Positions 25,703 through 34,644 of a stretch of DNA of 64,000 bases are shown in pieces. Source of the stretch: an uncultured Planctomycetota bacterium (GTDB lineage Bacteria; Planctomycetota; UBA1135; GCA-002686595); assembly GCA_903928115.1 (NCBI GenBank), contig CAIYPP010000125.1:1-64000 (forward strand). The letters run 5' to 3'. Both the position numbers and the translations under genes were made by a program. How positions within the stretch are numbered: position 1 is the stretch's first letter; every line of letters begins with the position of its first letter. The notes beneath the pieces are model-generated. The model worked only from the letters and a program-made list of their open reading frames with translations. It searched no databases and was not told where the DNA came from.

Positions 25703-26760
25703 TGACGCGTCGCGACGTCGCCCTCGCTTTGGGCTACGGCATCGCCCTCGGGGTGCTGGCCGTGCTGTCGATGCTCCTTGGGAGTTCGTCCCTCGACGCG
25801 CAGCAGCTGTTCGGTGGCCTCGGAGCGATGCTCGGGCTTGCCGAGCCTTTGGAGCGCAACGCGCAGGCGATCGTCGAGTTGCGGGTATGGCGCGCGATCT
25901 GCACCCTCGGCGTCGGTGCGAGCCTCGCTCTCTCGGGTGGCATGATCCAAGGTATGTTTCGCAACGCGCTGGCGTCGCCTTCGCTGATCGGCGTAACCGG
26001 TGGCGCGAGCCTCGGCGCAGCGTTCGCGATCCTCGCCCTCGGTGGGTATGCCCCGCGCCTCGTGCTGGAGGGCAGCGGCGGACTCGAAGCGTTCGCGATT
26101 CCGTTCTGCTCGTTCGTGATGGCGCTCGCGACGACCGCGCTGGTGGCGACGATCGCCTCCGCGCGGGGCCGGGCGAGCGTCACGACGCTGCTCCTCGTCG
26201 GGATTGCGGTCAACATGTGCGTCGCCGGAGTCTTCGCCGCGATCCAGTACCTCACGCTCGAAGAGTGGGAGGTCAGTCGCGCAATCTTGGCTTGGACCTT
26301 CGGTACGCTCGACGATCGCAAGGGGCTGCACTGTGCAACGGTGTTGCTCGCCCTCGCGCTCGCCACGCTCTCGATCCCGTTCGTCGCGCGCGAGCTCGAT
26401 CTGCTGAAAGGTGGCGAGGAAGATGCGGAGTCGCTCGGCGTCGACGTCGCCCGAACCAAGCGGATCGCGCTTGTTTCGGCGTCGCTGTCGGCGTCGGCTG
26501 CCGTCGCAGTGGCGGGGCAGATCGGCTTCGTGGGGTTGGTGGTGCCTCACCTGATCCGCCTCTGCGGCGCGGGAAGCTATCGCCGACTCCTCTGGCACTC
26601 GCTTCCCGTCGGAGCGTTGTTCCTGTTGGGGGCGGACGTTCTGCAGCGCTTCTTGCTCGGCGACGGTGCGCTGCAACCGGGCGTGATGATGTCGCTGGTC
26701 GGCGGGCCCTTCTTCTTGTTCCTCCTGATCCGCAGCCGCCGAGAGGTGAGCACGTGGTAG
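25702..26760 (+). CDS. btuC: Cobalamin ABC transporter permease (FecCD family)
   Basis: 352 residues with about ten hydrophobic helices. GMIQGMFRNALASPSLIGVTGGASLGA is the FecCD signature, and GQIGFVGLVVPHLIRLCG near residue 272 is the family's cytoplasmic coupling region that contacts the ATPase. ATG at 25702 overlaps the btuF stop (TGATG). The inner-membrane permease would pair with the btuD ATPase that follows. The final codons overlap the btuD GTG start. Confidence 0.92.
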   Translation: MTRRDVALALGYGIALGVLAVLSMLLGSSSLDAQQLFGGLGAMLGLAEPLERNAQAIVELRVWRAICTLGVGASLALSGGMIQGMFRNALASPSLIGVTGGASLGAAFAILALGGYAPRLVLEGSGGLEAFAIPFCSFVMALATTALVATIASARGRASVTTLLLVGIAVNMCVAGVFAAIQYLTLEEWEVSRAILAWTFGTLDDRKGLHCATVLLALALATLSIPFVARELDLLKGGEEDAESLGVDVARTKRIALVSASLSASAAVAVAGQIGFVGLVVPHLIRLCGAGSYRRLLWHSLPVGALFLLGADVLQRFLLGDGALQPGVMMSLVGGPFFLFLLIRSRREVSTW

Positions 26761-27554
26761 AGCGCCTCCAAGCAAGGGGAATCCGCTTCGCGTACGCACC
26801 GGGCCAACTCGTGCTCGACGGTGTGGACCTCGATCTGTCGCGCGGCGAGCTCGTCTCCCTTGTCGGTCCTAACGGGTCGGGCAAGAGCACGCTGCTGCGC
26901 TGCCTCGCTGGCCTTGCAGCGCCGCTCTCCGGCACGGTCGAGCTCGACGGCCAATCCCTTCCGAGCATGAGTCCGCAAGAGCGCGCGCTGCGCGTCGCGG
27001 TCGTGCCGCAGCTCCTACCCTCCCTTTACGACGTCCTCGTCGAGGACTTCGTTCTGGGCGGGCGCTATGCGCGCATCGATCGCTGGGCGGGCCCTAAGGC
27101 GAGCGATCGCGAAGCCTTGGAGCGCGGGCTCGCGGCGTGCGACGCGCTGGACTGTCGCGGGCGGGCGATGAGCGAACTCTCGGGAGGCCAGCGGCAACGA
27201 GTGGTCGTCGCGCGCGCCGTCGCGCAGGAAGCACCGGTCTTGCTCGTCGACGAGCCGACTACCTCGCTCGACCCCGAGCATCAGGTCTCCATTTTTGAGC
27301 TCCTCGCGCGCCTCGCGTGCGACGGACGCATCGTGCTCGTCGTGACGCACGAGCTCAACCTCGCGGCACAGTTCTCCGCTGCGATGGCGGTGCTCCACGG
27401 CGGCAAGCTGGTCGCACGCGGGAGCGTCGACGCGATGATGCGGAGCGAGGTTCTCACGCCGGTCTATGGCGAGCGTCTGCACTTTGGTCGCATGGACGAC
27501 GGACGCCCCTTCGTCGTCCCGCGAGCCCGGCTCCTGCGACGCTCTCAGGGCTGA
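26754..27554 (+). CDS. btuD: Cobalamin ABC transporter ATPase
   Basis: 266 residues starting at GTG 26754, with GAGGTGAG at 26743-26750 as the ribosome site; no ATG fits. Walker A is GPNGSGKST, the ABC signature is LSGGQRQRV, Walker B is VLLVDEPTTSLD and the H-loop VTHELN. The FecE/BtuD-type Q-loop (VVPQLLP) is present. The start overlaps the btuC stop by seven bases, so translation is coupled. The 3' end overlaps the convergent cytochrome gene by ten bases. Confidence 0.92.
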   Translation: MVERLQARGIRFAYAPGQLVLDGVDLDLSRGELVSLVGPNGSGKSTLLRCLAGLAAPLSGTVELDGQSLPSMSPQERALRVAVVPQLLPSLYDVLVEDFVLGGRYARIDRWAGPKASDREALERGLAACDALDCRGRAMSELSGGQRQRVVVARAVAQEAPVLLVDEPTTSLDPEHQVSIFELLARLACDGRIVLVVTHELNLAAQFSAAMAVLHGGKLVARGSVDAMMRSEVLTPVYGERLHFGRMDDGRPFVVPRARLLRRSQG

Positions 27555-27934
27555 GCGAGCAGCCACTGCGCGAGTGCGAGCCGCTCGGCGTCGGTCCCGA
27601 ACGTCGGCGGCATGGGAGAGCGATAGTTCGCAGCGGTGGTCGCGAGCCGCTCGTTCTTCGCGAGCCAAGGCTTCGGCTCTCGGAGGAAGCTCGCCAAGTC
27701 CTCGGCGCTCCAGTGTGCTGCAAGACCGTGCAGGCTCGGCGCCAGCATCGTCCCCGAGCGGTCCTTGCCGTGGCACGTGAGGCAGTTCTTCGAGCGATAG
27801 AGCGCGGCACCATCGAGCGGCAGCGGATTCGCGTCGGACGGGGCGGGCGCGGGAGCAGCCTCGGAACAGGCCGAGAGCCAGAACATGGGGAGCGAGAACA
27901 GGTAGACGGTCAGCGCGCGCATGACGGTGGGCAT
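27545..27934 (-). CDS. Small lipoprotein cytochrome c
   Basis: 129 residues. The signal FSLPMFWLSACSEAA has lipobox LSAC. One haem c motif CLTCH (KNCLTCHGKDRSG) and a distal Met in SPMPPTFG are the expected axial ligands of a class I cytochrome c. It is probably an electron carrier at the outer face of the inner membrane. Start ATG 27934 lies 3 bases after the stop of the upstream TPR membrane protein, suggesting co-transcription. The partner oxidoreductase is not in the window. Confidence 0.88.
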   Translation of the reverse strand: MPTVMRALTVYLFSLPMFWLSACSEAAPAPAPSDANPLPLDGAALYRSKNCLTCHGKDRSGTMLAPSLHGLAAHWSAEDLASFLREPKPWLAKNERLATTAANYRSPMPPTFGTDAERLALAQWLLAQP

Positions 27935-27937
27935 GTT

Positions 27938-29671
27938 CTAACCCTTCGCATCGAGTTCGCGTTGGAGGTTCCGCAGCTCTTCGTCGACATTCACACCCGC
28001 TTCGCGTGCACGCTGCAGAGCGCGAAGCGCACGCTCCTTCTGCCCGAGGCGCAAGTGAGCCTTCGCCTGTCCACGCCATGCGGCTCCCATGCTCGGAGCG
28101 AGGCGCGTCGCGTTCTCGTAGGAGGTGAGGGCCTCGGCGAATCGCTCCTGCCGCAGAAAGAACGCGCCGAGGTTGGCGTGCGCAATCGCGTTGCCGCGAC
28201 CGAGCTCCGTCGCACGGCGCAGGCAGCGTTCCGCGCGCTCGAGGTCACCTTCCGCCAGCGCGAGGCGTCCGAGATTCGACCAAGGCCGACCGTACGTCGG
28301 ATCGAGCTCGATGGCGCGCTGCCAGTGACGCTTGGCCGCTGCGAGATCTCCGCTGGCTTCACTCGCAAGCGCGAGCTCGTTGTGCGAGGGAGCATCCTCG
28401 GGAACGTGCCGGAGCTGCTCGGCGTAGAAACTCGCCTTGGACTCGTAGACCGAAGTCCGAACCCACGCGCCTACGGTTGCAAGCGCGATCACCACGGACG
28501 CGACGAGCGCAGCACGAGATCGGAACACCCCACGGAACGCGGCGTCCATCCCGAGGCATCCGAAGAGCAGCGGCAGGTAGAGGAAACGTGGAGCGAAGAG
28601 CACGCCCGCGGGAACGAGCTGAATCATGGGAAGAAAGCTCGCGCAGGCGAACAACACGGCGCCACCTCGAACCCGGTGGGCTCGCTCCCGCAAGGCCTTC
28701 GCACACCAAACGACACACGCGCACCATGAGCCCCAGCCCAGCGCCGCGATCCAAGGCTCGACCTCGCGGAAACTCGCCCAGCGCTCGTAGATGGGCGGAT
28801 ATTCGAAAGGAAGCAGGGTGAGCCGCAGCGCTTCGAGCAAGCCCCGACCACCGACGAGCAGGCGCTCCCAGAGACTCGCATCGGCGAGCGGTGCATGAGG
28901 CGCGCTGGGCCACGGCGTTCCGTACACACCGGCGCGGAGCACGAGATACACGGACAGTCCGACGAGGGATCCGAGGGCCGCGCCGATCGCGGCTCTGCGG
29001 GAGTGGAGCGCCGCCAAGCCAACGAGGCACGGGGCGAAGATCACTCCGTCTTCCTTGCCGAGCAGCGCGAGCAGCAGCCCGAGCCCCGAGGCCGCGCCCA
29101 CCTTGGCGGCACGTCCGAGAGAGTCATCGCGCCAGGGAACTGTGAACTGCAGCACGGCGAGCGCGCCAGAAAGTCCGCCGAGGGCGCTCAGCATCGAAGT
29201 ACGCCCGGAGATCCAGGCCACCGAGTCTGCGAGCGCCGGATGAACGGCGAAGAGCGCGAGCCCGATCCAAGGAAAGGGGCTCGCAGGAACATAGATGCCG
29301 AGCAGAACGAGGCACAGCCCCGCGAGCATCACCACTGCGGCGTGCAGCAGCGCGTTGGTGCGATGAAATGCAGACGGGTCGAGACCGCTGATCGCGAAAT
29401 CCGCGCGCAGCGCGAGCGTTGCGAGCGGTCTGTAGTGTCCGGCGGCGCCGAGATGGGCCCAGTAGTCTTGCTCGAACGCTGCTTGCGCGGGCAGGTCCCC
29501 TTGAACGACAGGGTTGTTCTCGAGGATCTCGAGATCGTCGTAGGCCCAGCCCCCGAGGCGAACGGACGGGAACCACGCAACAAGCGCCAAGAGCGTGCAC
29601 AGGAGCGCCAGGATGGGGCCTCGCGCGGTGGCCGCACCGTTCGGATCTCGAGTCGCGCTCTCCAAGGACAT
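27938..29671 (-). CDS. TMTC-like integral membrane protein with C-terminal TPRs
   Basis: 577 residues. Roughly ten hydrophobic helices cover residues ~15-390, with DDLEILENNPVV in the first loop and YRPLATLAL following, as in TMTC/PMT-like GT-C proteins with an acidic first loop. The last ~170 residues are TPR repeats (AAKRHWQRAIELDPTYGRPWSNLG, ERCLRRATELGRGNAIAHANLG). Start ATG 29669-29671 is preferred; a start 16 codons upstream is possible. It precedes the cytochrome c gene by 3 bases. Possibly a glycosyltransferase or protein-sorting factor; no substrate evidence. Confidence 0.68.
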   Translation of the reverse strand: MSLESATRDPNGAATARGPILALLCTLLALVAWFPSVRLGGWAYDDLEILENNPVVQGDLPAQAAFEQDYWAHLGAAGHYRPLATLALRADFAISGLDPSAFHRTNALLHAAVVMLAGLCLVLLGIYVPASPFPWIGLALFAVHPALADSVAWISGRTSMLSALGGLSGALAVLQFTVPWRDDSLGRAAKVGAASGLGLLLALLGKEDGVIFAPCLVGLAALHSRRAAIGAALGSLVGLSVYLVLRAGVYGTPWPSAPHAPLADASLWERLLVGGRGLLEALRLTLLPFEYPPIYERWASFREVEPWIAALGWGSWCACVVWCAKALRERAHRVRGGAVLFACASFLPMIQLVPAGVLFAPRFLYLPLLFGCLGMDAAFRGVFRSRAALVASVVIALATVGAWVRTSVYESKASFYAEQLRHVPEDAPSHNELALASEASGDLAAAKRHWQRAIELDPTYGRPWSNLGRLALAEGDLERAERCLRRATELGRGNAIAHANLGAFFLRQERFAEALTSYENATRLAPSMGAAWRGQAKAHLRLGQKERALRALQRAREAGVNVDEELRNLQRELDAKG

Positions 29672-29772
29672 TCGCGCTGGAGCTTCGCGGATCCGCCTCA
29701 ACCCTTCAACTCGTGGCACGGCTACGGGTGCGTCGAAATGAGCGGTGCTGCGTGCTACCGTCCGTCTTGTCG

Positions 29773-31572
29773 ATGGAAGCGGGACGCACAGGATCGTCTT
29801 GGCAGCGCTGGGAGTGGCTCGGGTGGGTGCTCGCCTATGGCGCGCTTCGGCTCGTGCTGCTGGTCTCGTTCTGCGACGTCTTCGTGTACGGCGAGGAGTT
29901 CGAGAAGGCGGCCGCGGGAAAGGCCCTGCTCGACGGCGTACCGATCTCGGCGCAGCTGCTCCCGTACCATCCGTACGAAGGCGGCGGGTTCGTCGTCAGC
30001 GTGCTCGACGCGCTGGCCTTCGCCGCGTTGGGCGAGAGCGTGCTTGCGATCAAGGTCGTGGCCCTTGGGCTCGGTGCAGCGACGCTGTGGATGGGCTGGC
30101 GGCTGTGCGAGCGCTACGGCGATCGCGCGAGCGCTCGAGCCTTCGCTTTGCTATTTGTCTTTGCACCGGAGAGCGTGCAGGCGAACTCCACGCTGGCGCT
30201 CGGGATCCACTACCATGCGTGCCTGTTCATCGGCCTCGTGCTCTGGCTCACGTTCCGCGCCGCGTTCGCTCGCGAGGCGCGCGGCGGACTGTGGGTCGCG
30301 CTCGGCATCGCCTCAGGGTTCGGGTTCTACTTCTCCTACCAGCTCGCGCTGACGCTCCTCGTCGCCGCAGGGTTGCTCCTAGCGGCATGGCGTCGCGAGC
30401 TCTTTGGCACGCGGCTCGCGTGGGCGCTCGCGGGGGCCGTGATCGGCCTCACGCCGCTGCTTTGGATGGCGCTCGAGCATGGGGGAGCGGTGTTCGACAT
30501 CCACGGCGCGAGCCTCGTCGGCGGAGACGTCTCGAAGCTCGACCTGCTCGCAAAGTTCTGGACGTCCCTCACCGAGGGTCGTGGCATCGCCGACGTCGCC
30601 GCGCTCGTTCTTCTGGGCCTCACGCCGGTCTTGGCCCTCAGCGCTCTCCGCGGCTGCGAGTCGCGCGTGTTTCGCTGGACGCTGCTCACGCTCGTCGCGC
30701 ACATCGCACTCTTCCTCGCGGCGTACCTCGCGGGCGGATTCACGGTGGGGCGTGTGCTCCACTACTTCTATCTGCACCGACTGATGCCGCTGTGGTTCCT
30801 CGCGATCCTTCTGTGCGCGCTCGCCGTGTCGCGCCGCCGTTGGTTGTGGGCGCCGATCAGTGTGCTTGCGCTGCTTGGAGTGCTCGACACGGTCCGCATG
30901 GTGCGCGATGCGCAGCCTGGGAGCTGGGTGCAGAATCTGGCGCAGCTCGCCCACGAGAAGGGCTATCGATACTCGCAGTACCTTCAGAAGATCGCGCCCC
31001 GTCTTCCTGGGACGCGCGCGGACAAGCTCTCCCTCCTGCTCGCTTTCGACGAGGCGCAGCCCGAGCTCTTGCACGAAGCTCTGGCCATCGCGCTCTACGG
31101 CCCCGGCGAAGGCTCGTTCGAGTCCATGTGCGACGAGATTCGAGCCGCAGGAGTCGAGGACCTCCGCACCTTCGAGCTCGGCATGGGCCTGATGCTGATG
31201 AGGCACAAGAGCCGGGACTTCAAGGAGCGCATCGACGTGGTCACCGGCTTCGACGCGCCGACACGCGAGGCGCTGATCGAGGGCATCGGACGCTTCGGAC
31301 AGTGGGAGCTCGGCACGGAGGACACCGTCCTGCGCGAAGCGAAGCTCGGCGTGGATTCCGCGTTTCCCGAGCCGTTCTTCGTCGGCTTGGGGCGGCGGTT
31401 GCACAGCGCTCTCGGCGACGCGCGCGTGCCGCACTACTTCGAGCGCCACAGCGCGCCGGCGTTCCTCTCACGTGCCAAGGCCGAGACGTTGCTGGCCGAG
31501 GTGCCCGAGTCCGCGCGCGGCCTCCTGCGCGCGGGCTACGAACACACGCGCCTGCTCCACGAGCTGCCTTAG
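29773..31572 (+). CDS. Polytopic membrane protein (GT-C-like) with C-terminal soluble domain
   Basis: 599 residues. Helices run from ~15 to ~385, beginning LGWVLAYGALRLVLLVSFCD with an acidic EEFEKA in the first loop. GIHYHACLFIGLVLWLTF and YFSYQLALTLLVAAG are further membrane segments. Residues ~395-599 form a soluble domain I do not recognise (repeated FELGMGLMLMRHKS and IEGIGRFGQWELGT elements, possibly two related halves). ATG 29773 is chosen as the first ATG; a GTG at 29752 is possible. It is divergent from the TMTC-like gene, and a hairpin follows its stop. Confidence 0.6.
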   Translation: MEAGRTGSSWQRWEWLGWVLAYGALRLVLLVSFCDVFVYGEEFEKAAAGKALLDGVPISAQLLPYHPYEGGGFVVSVLDALAFAALGESVLAIKVVALGLGAATLWMGWRLCERYGDRASARAFALLFVFAPESVQANSTLALGIHYHACLFIGLVLWLTFRAAFAREARGGLWVALGIASGFGFYFSYQLALTLLVAAGLLLAAWRRELFGTRLAWALAGAVIGLTPLLWMALEHGGAVFDIHGASLVGGDVSKLDLLAKFWTSLTEGRGIADVAALVLLGLTPVLALSALRGCESRVFRWTLLTLVAHIALFLAAYLAGGFTVGRVLHYFYLHRLMPLWFLAILLCALAVSRRRWLWAPISVLALLGVLDTVRMVRDAQPGSWVQNLAQLAHEKGYRYSQYLQKIAPRLPGTRADKLSLLLAFDEAQPELLHEALAIALYGPGEGSFESMCDEIRAAGVEDLRTFELGMGLMLMRHKSRDFKERIDVVTGFDAPTREALIEGIGRFGQWELGTEDTVLREAKLGVDSAFPEPFFVGLGRRLHSALGDARVPHYFERHSAPAFLSRAKAETLLAEVPESARGLLRAGYEHTRLLHELP

Positions 31573-31612
31573 AAACACCGACGGCAGCGGCGCCGAGCGC
31601 TCCGCTGCCGTC
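31571..31612 (-). terminator. Bidirectional hairpin terminator between convergent genes
   Basis: An 11-bp perfect stem (31580-31590 with 31602-31612, GACGGCAGCGG and complement) with an 11-base loop. Reading leftward (minus strand) the stem is followed by GTGTTTCT, a weak T-tract, so it best serves the radical SAM gene; on the plus strand it can also stop the membrane-protein transcript. Confidence 0.7.
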
Positions 31613-31638
31613 CGTAGCTTCGAGGCCTACGACGAAGG

Positions 31639-33168
31639 TCAGTCGACCTTCACCTCGGGCACCTGCAGCGCCACCTTGTCGCGCTTGTCGCGCTCGAAGG
31701 CGTAGCTCCACTCGCTGGAGCGCACGCGCTGGAAGTAGGTCTTGCGGCGCTTGCGCACCTCGAACCAGTCCGAGATCAGCACGGGGTTGCGCACCATCGC
31801 GACCAAGCGCTCCAACTTGCGGAGCAAGCGGTTCTTGAGGCTGCGCGTCGTGCGGGCGTGGATCTTGAGGAGCTGCTCGCGGTCTTCTTGCAGCTGCTGG
31901 TGCGTGAACACGGGGTGCTTGAACGACTCCGTGCCGTGCCAGTAGTGGAAGTCGATCTCGGCCATGTCCTTCAGGAGGACCGGCTTGAGCTGCTCGTAGA
32001 TCTCCGTGCCCGGGATCGGCTGGAGGATCGAGAGGTGGATCTGATCGGGGCGCGTCTGCTTCACGATCCACTCCGTGAGGCGGTGATCCTTCTCCTTTTC
32101 CTGCGGGAAGCCGTACATCAGGAAGTACTTGAAGGTCATGCCGACTTCGCGGTTGAGCTTGGCCGCCGCGAGGATCTTCTCGGTCGTGAGCCCCTTCTTC
32201 ACCGACACGAGCACGTCGGGCGAGCCCGACTCCAGCCCGTAGTAGATCTTCACGCAGCCCGCCTTCTTCATCCAGCGCAGCAGCTCGAAGTCCATCGTGT
32301 CGAGGCGCGACTCGCAGGTCCACTCGAAGAACAGCCCGCGGCGGATGATCTCTTGGCAGATCGCGATGACGCGCTTCTTCTGGATGGTGAAGAGGTCGTC
32401 GAAGAACATGAACTGCGGCGGGTTGTACGTCTTCAAGAGCTGCTCGATCAGGTCGACGACCTTGTTCGGGCTCATGGAGCGGTACTGACGCGGCGTCATC
32501 TCGGCGTCGCAGAAGGTGCACGCATACGGGCACCCGCGCGAGGTGATCAGGTTCACCGACGGGTTGATCATCAGCCGAAGGAACTTCGGCATGTCGTAGA
32601 GGTGGTAGGCCGGGTAGGGGACCTCATCCATCTTCTTGATCAGCGGACGGCGCGGGTTCTTCACCAGCTGCCCGTCGTCCCCGACGTAGGTCATCCCGAG
32701 GATCTCGGGCCACTTCGAGCGGTCCTGCCAGTGCTCGAGGATCTCAGGGAGCGTCAGATCGCCTTCGCCCTGCACGCAGATGTCCGCGGCACCGGCATCG
32801 AGGAAGAACTCGGGGTTCGTGGTCGGGTGGGGGCCGCCCATGATCACGAAGCGCCCGATCTCCGTCTTGGCGATCAGGCCGAGCTCGCGGGCGCGGCGAG
32901 CGTTGGGCGTGAGGGTCGAGATGCCGACGATGTCGGCCCACTCCATCGCCGAGCGCAGCGTGTCCATGTCCTCGATCGAGTCGTCGAAGATCTTGACCTC
33001 GTAGCCGCGCTGGAGCAGACCTCCGGCGAGGATCGCGATGCCGAGGGGCGGGATGATCTCGTCGCGGGCTCCGTTGCCGGTGGCGACGCCTTCCTGAGCG
33101 AACAGGGCGGCGGCCTTTTCGCGAAGGACTTGGCTCTTGGCGTAGATCAGAACGACTTTGGGCTGCAT
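31639..33168 (-). CDS. B12-binding-domain radical SAM protein
   Basis: 509 residues. The N-terminal ~150 residues are a cobalamin-binding-like Rossmann domain (VVLIYAKSQ, IPPLGIAILAGGLLQRGYEV, IVGISTLTPNARRARELG, FVIMGGPHPTTNPEF). The radical SAM core has CxxxCxxC at Cys213, Cys217 and Cys220 (RGCPYACTFCDAE), binding a 4Fe-4S cluster and SAM. YGLESGSPDVLVSVKKGLT and FLMYGFPQEKEKD are typical of the family. The C-terminal ~90 residues are Arg-rich helix. Such enzymes often methylate or rearrange lipids, hopanoids or secondary metabolites; the substrate is unknown here. ATG at 33166-33168 is preferred over an upstream in-frame start. Confidence 0.85.
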   Translation of the reverse strand: MQPKVVLIYAKSQVLREKAAALFAQEGVATGNGARDEIIPPLGIAILAGGLLQRGYEVKIFDDSIEDMDTLRSAMEWADIVGISTLTPNARRARELGLIAKTEIGRFVIMGGPHPTTNPEFFLDAGAADICVQGEGDLTLPEILEHWQDRSKWPEILGMTYVGDDGQLVKNPRRPLIKKMDEVPYPAYHLYDMPKFLRLMINPSVNLITSRGCPYACTFCDAEMTPRQYRSMSPNKVVDLIEQLLKTYNPPQFMFFDDLFTIQKKRVIAICQEIIRRGLFFEWTCESRLDTMDFELLRWMKKAGCVKIYYGLESGSPDVLVSVKKGLTTEKILAAAKLNREVGMTFKYFLMYGFPQEKEKDHRLTEWIVKQTRPDQIHLSILQPIPGTEIYEQLKPVLLKDMAEIDFHYWHGTESFKHPVFTHQQLQEDREQLLKIHARTTRSLKNRLLRKLERLVAMVRNPVLISDWFEVRKRRKTYFQRVRSSEWSYAFERDKRDKVALQVPEVKVD

Positions 33169-33408
33169 GGTGTGCGGCTCGGGGCGGCGGGACGTTCGCT
33201 CGTCGAACTCGGAAGCCGGAGGTCGCCGCGCGAGCGGACGAACTTCGGACACCTATCGACAACGTACTCCGGTCGGGACTCCGGAGACGGCATCTGGAGC
33301 GAGAAGTCGGAAAATCCTTGGTCAAGGCTACCGCGAACGTGAGATTCGGCAAGGTATGCCGGCTCCGAGGCCTTCCTAGGGGCCTCCCCGAGCACCTAGA
33401 CTGCCTCC

Positions 33409-33666
33409 ATGGCCCCGAAGAGCCCCAAGACCGACGTCCCCGCCTCCGAGCCTTCCTTCGACGACCGACTGGCCCGTTTGGAGCAGCTCGTGGCCGAGAT
33501 GGAGCAAGGCAAGGTGGGCTTGGAGGACGCCATCGCCCGCTATCAGGAAGGCACGGAGCTGGTGCGGGGCTGCCGCGAGCTCTTGGAGCGCTACCAGAGG
33601 CGCGTCGAAGAGCTCACCGAGGCTGGGACAAAGCCCTATCAAGGCGACCCCGACGCGAAGACCTGA
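33409..33666 (+). CDS. xseB: Exonuclease VII small subunit
   Basis: 85 residues, coiled-coil helices with FDDRLARLEQLVAEMEQGKVGLEDAIARYQEG, the XseB signature. The subunit binds the large XseA nuclease and supports single-stranded DNA degradation. ATG 33409 gives family length (~80 aa). Four bases separate it from ispA, and the xseB-ispA-dxs order is a recurrent bacterial arrangement. xseA is not in the window. Confidence 0.93.
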   Translation: MAPKSPKTDVPASEPSFDDRLARLEQLVAEMEQGKVGLEDAIARYQEGTELVRGCRELLERYQRRVEELTEAGTKPYQGDPDAKT

Positions 33667-33670
33667 GAAC

Positions 33671-34558
33671 GTGAGCGCGCCGTCCATCGAGGACTGGCTC
33701 TCCGATACCCAAGCCTGGGTCGAGAACGAGCTGGAGCGTCAGCTGCGCGGAGACCGCGCGGAAGCGCCTTCGTCGCTGAAGGATGCCATGGAGTACGCGG
33801 TGCTCGGTGGCGGAAAGCGCTTCCGAGCCGCGCTCGTGCGACTGGTCGGGCGATGGTGGGGCGCGGACGACGCGGCCTGCGGAGCGCCCGCCGTCGCCGT
33901 GGAGCTGATTCACGCGTACAGCCTCGTTCACGACGACTTGCCCTGCATGGACGACGACGACTGGCGTCGCGGGCGGCCGAGCTGCCACAAGCGCTTCGGC
34001 GAGGCCAATGCGCTGCTTGCAGGAGATGCGCTGCAAACCAAGGCGTTCGAGGTCCTCGCGCGCAGCGCGGCGCCGTGTGCGGCAGAGGCCGTGCTCGCTC
34101 TCGCGCGAGCGTCCGGCGACAGCGGCATGGTCGGCGGTCAGGTGCTCGACCTCGCGATGAGCGGCGACAGTGCGCTGCGTGGCGAGGTGGAACGGATGCA
34201 CGCGATGAAGACCGGGGCTCTGATCGCGGTTTCGGCGGAGCTGGGCGCGCTCTTCGCGAACGCGCCGCGCGCGCAGCGTGCAGAGGCGCGCGAGTGGGGG
34301 CAGTCCCTCGGCAAGTGCTTCCAAGCGGTCGATGACCTGCTCGACGTCACGGCGGACAAGGCGGCACTCGGGAAGACTCCCGGCAAGGACGCCGCGCAGC
34401 ACAAGCCGACGTTGGTGGCGGTCCTCGGTCTCGAAGGCACGCGCCGCTACGCCGAGGAGCACGCCGAGCGAGCGCGAGCCGTCGCGCGGCAGTGGGGCGG
34501 TCCTTGGAGCGCTACGGGGCTCCAGATGGTCGATTTCCTGCTCCAGAGGCGCTCCTAG
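33671..34558 (+). CDS. ispA: Short-chain polyprenyl diphosphate synthase (farnesyl/geranylgeranyl diphosphate synthase)
   Basis: 295 residues. The first Asp-rich motif is DDLPCMDDDDWRRG, and the second is QAVDDLLDVTAD; GGKRFRAALV and KTGALIAVSAELGA are also typical. These residues bind magnesium and allylic diphosphates in successive condensation of isopentenyl diphosphate. Start is GTG 33671. Chain length (C15 versus C20) cannot be fixed from sequence alone. It lies between xseB and dxs, consistent with isoprenoid supply. Confidence 0.93.
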   Translation: MSAPSIEDWLSDTQAWVENELERQLRGDRAEAPSSLKDAMEYAVLGGGKRFRAALVRLVGRWWGADDAACGAPAVAVELIHAYSLVHDDLPCMDDDDWRRGRPSCHKRFGEANALLAGDALQTKAFEVLARSAAPCAAEAVLALARASGDSGMVGGQVLDLAMSGDSALRGEVERMHAMKTGALIAVSAELGALFANAPRAQRAEAREWGQSLGKCFQAVDDLLDVTADKAALGKTPGKDAAQHKPTLVAVLGLEGTRRYAEEHAERARAVARQWGGPWSATGLQMVDFLLQRRS

Positions 34559-34644
34559 CGGCCCGAAGTGCCCCGCGGACGCCGCTGCGGCGGTTGCAAT
34601 CTCTGGGCGCCGAGCCAAGGATGGAGGATCCCGACGGGGCCACG

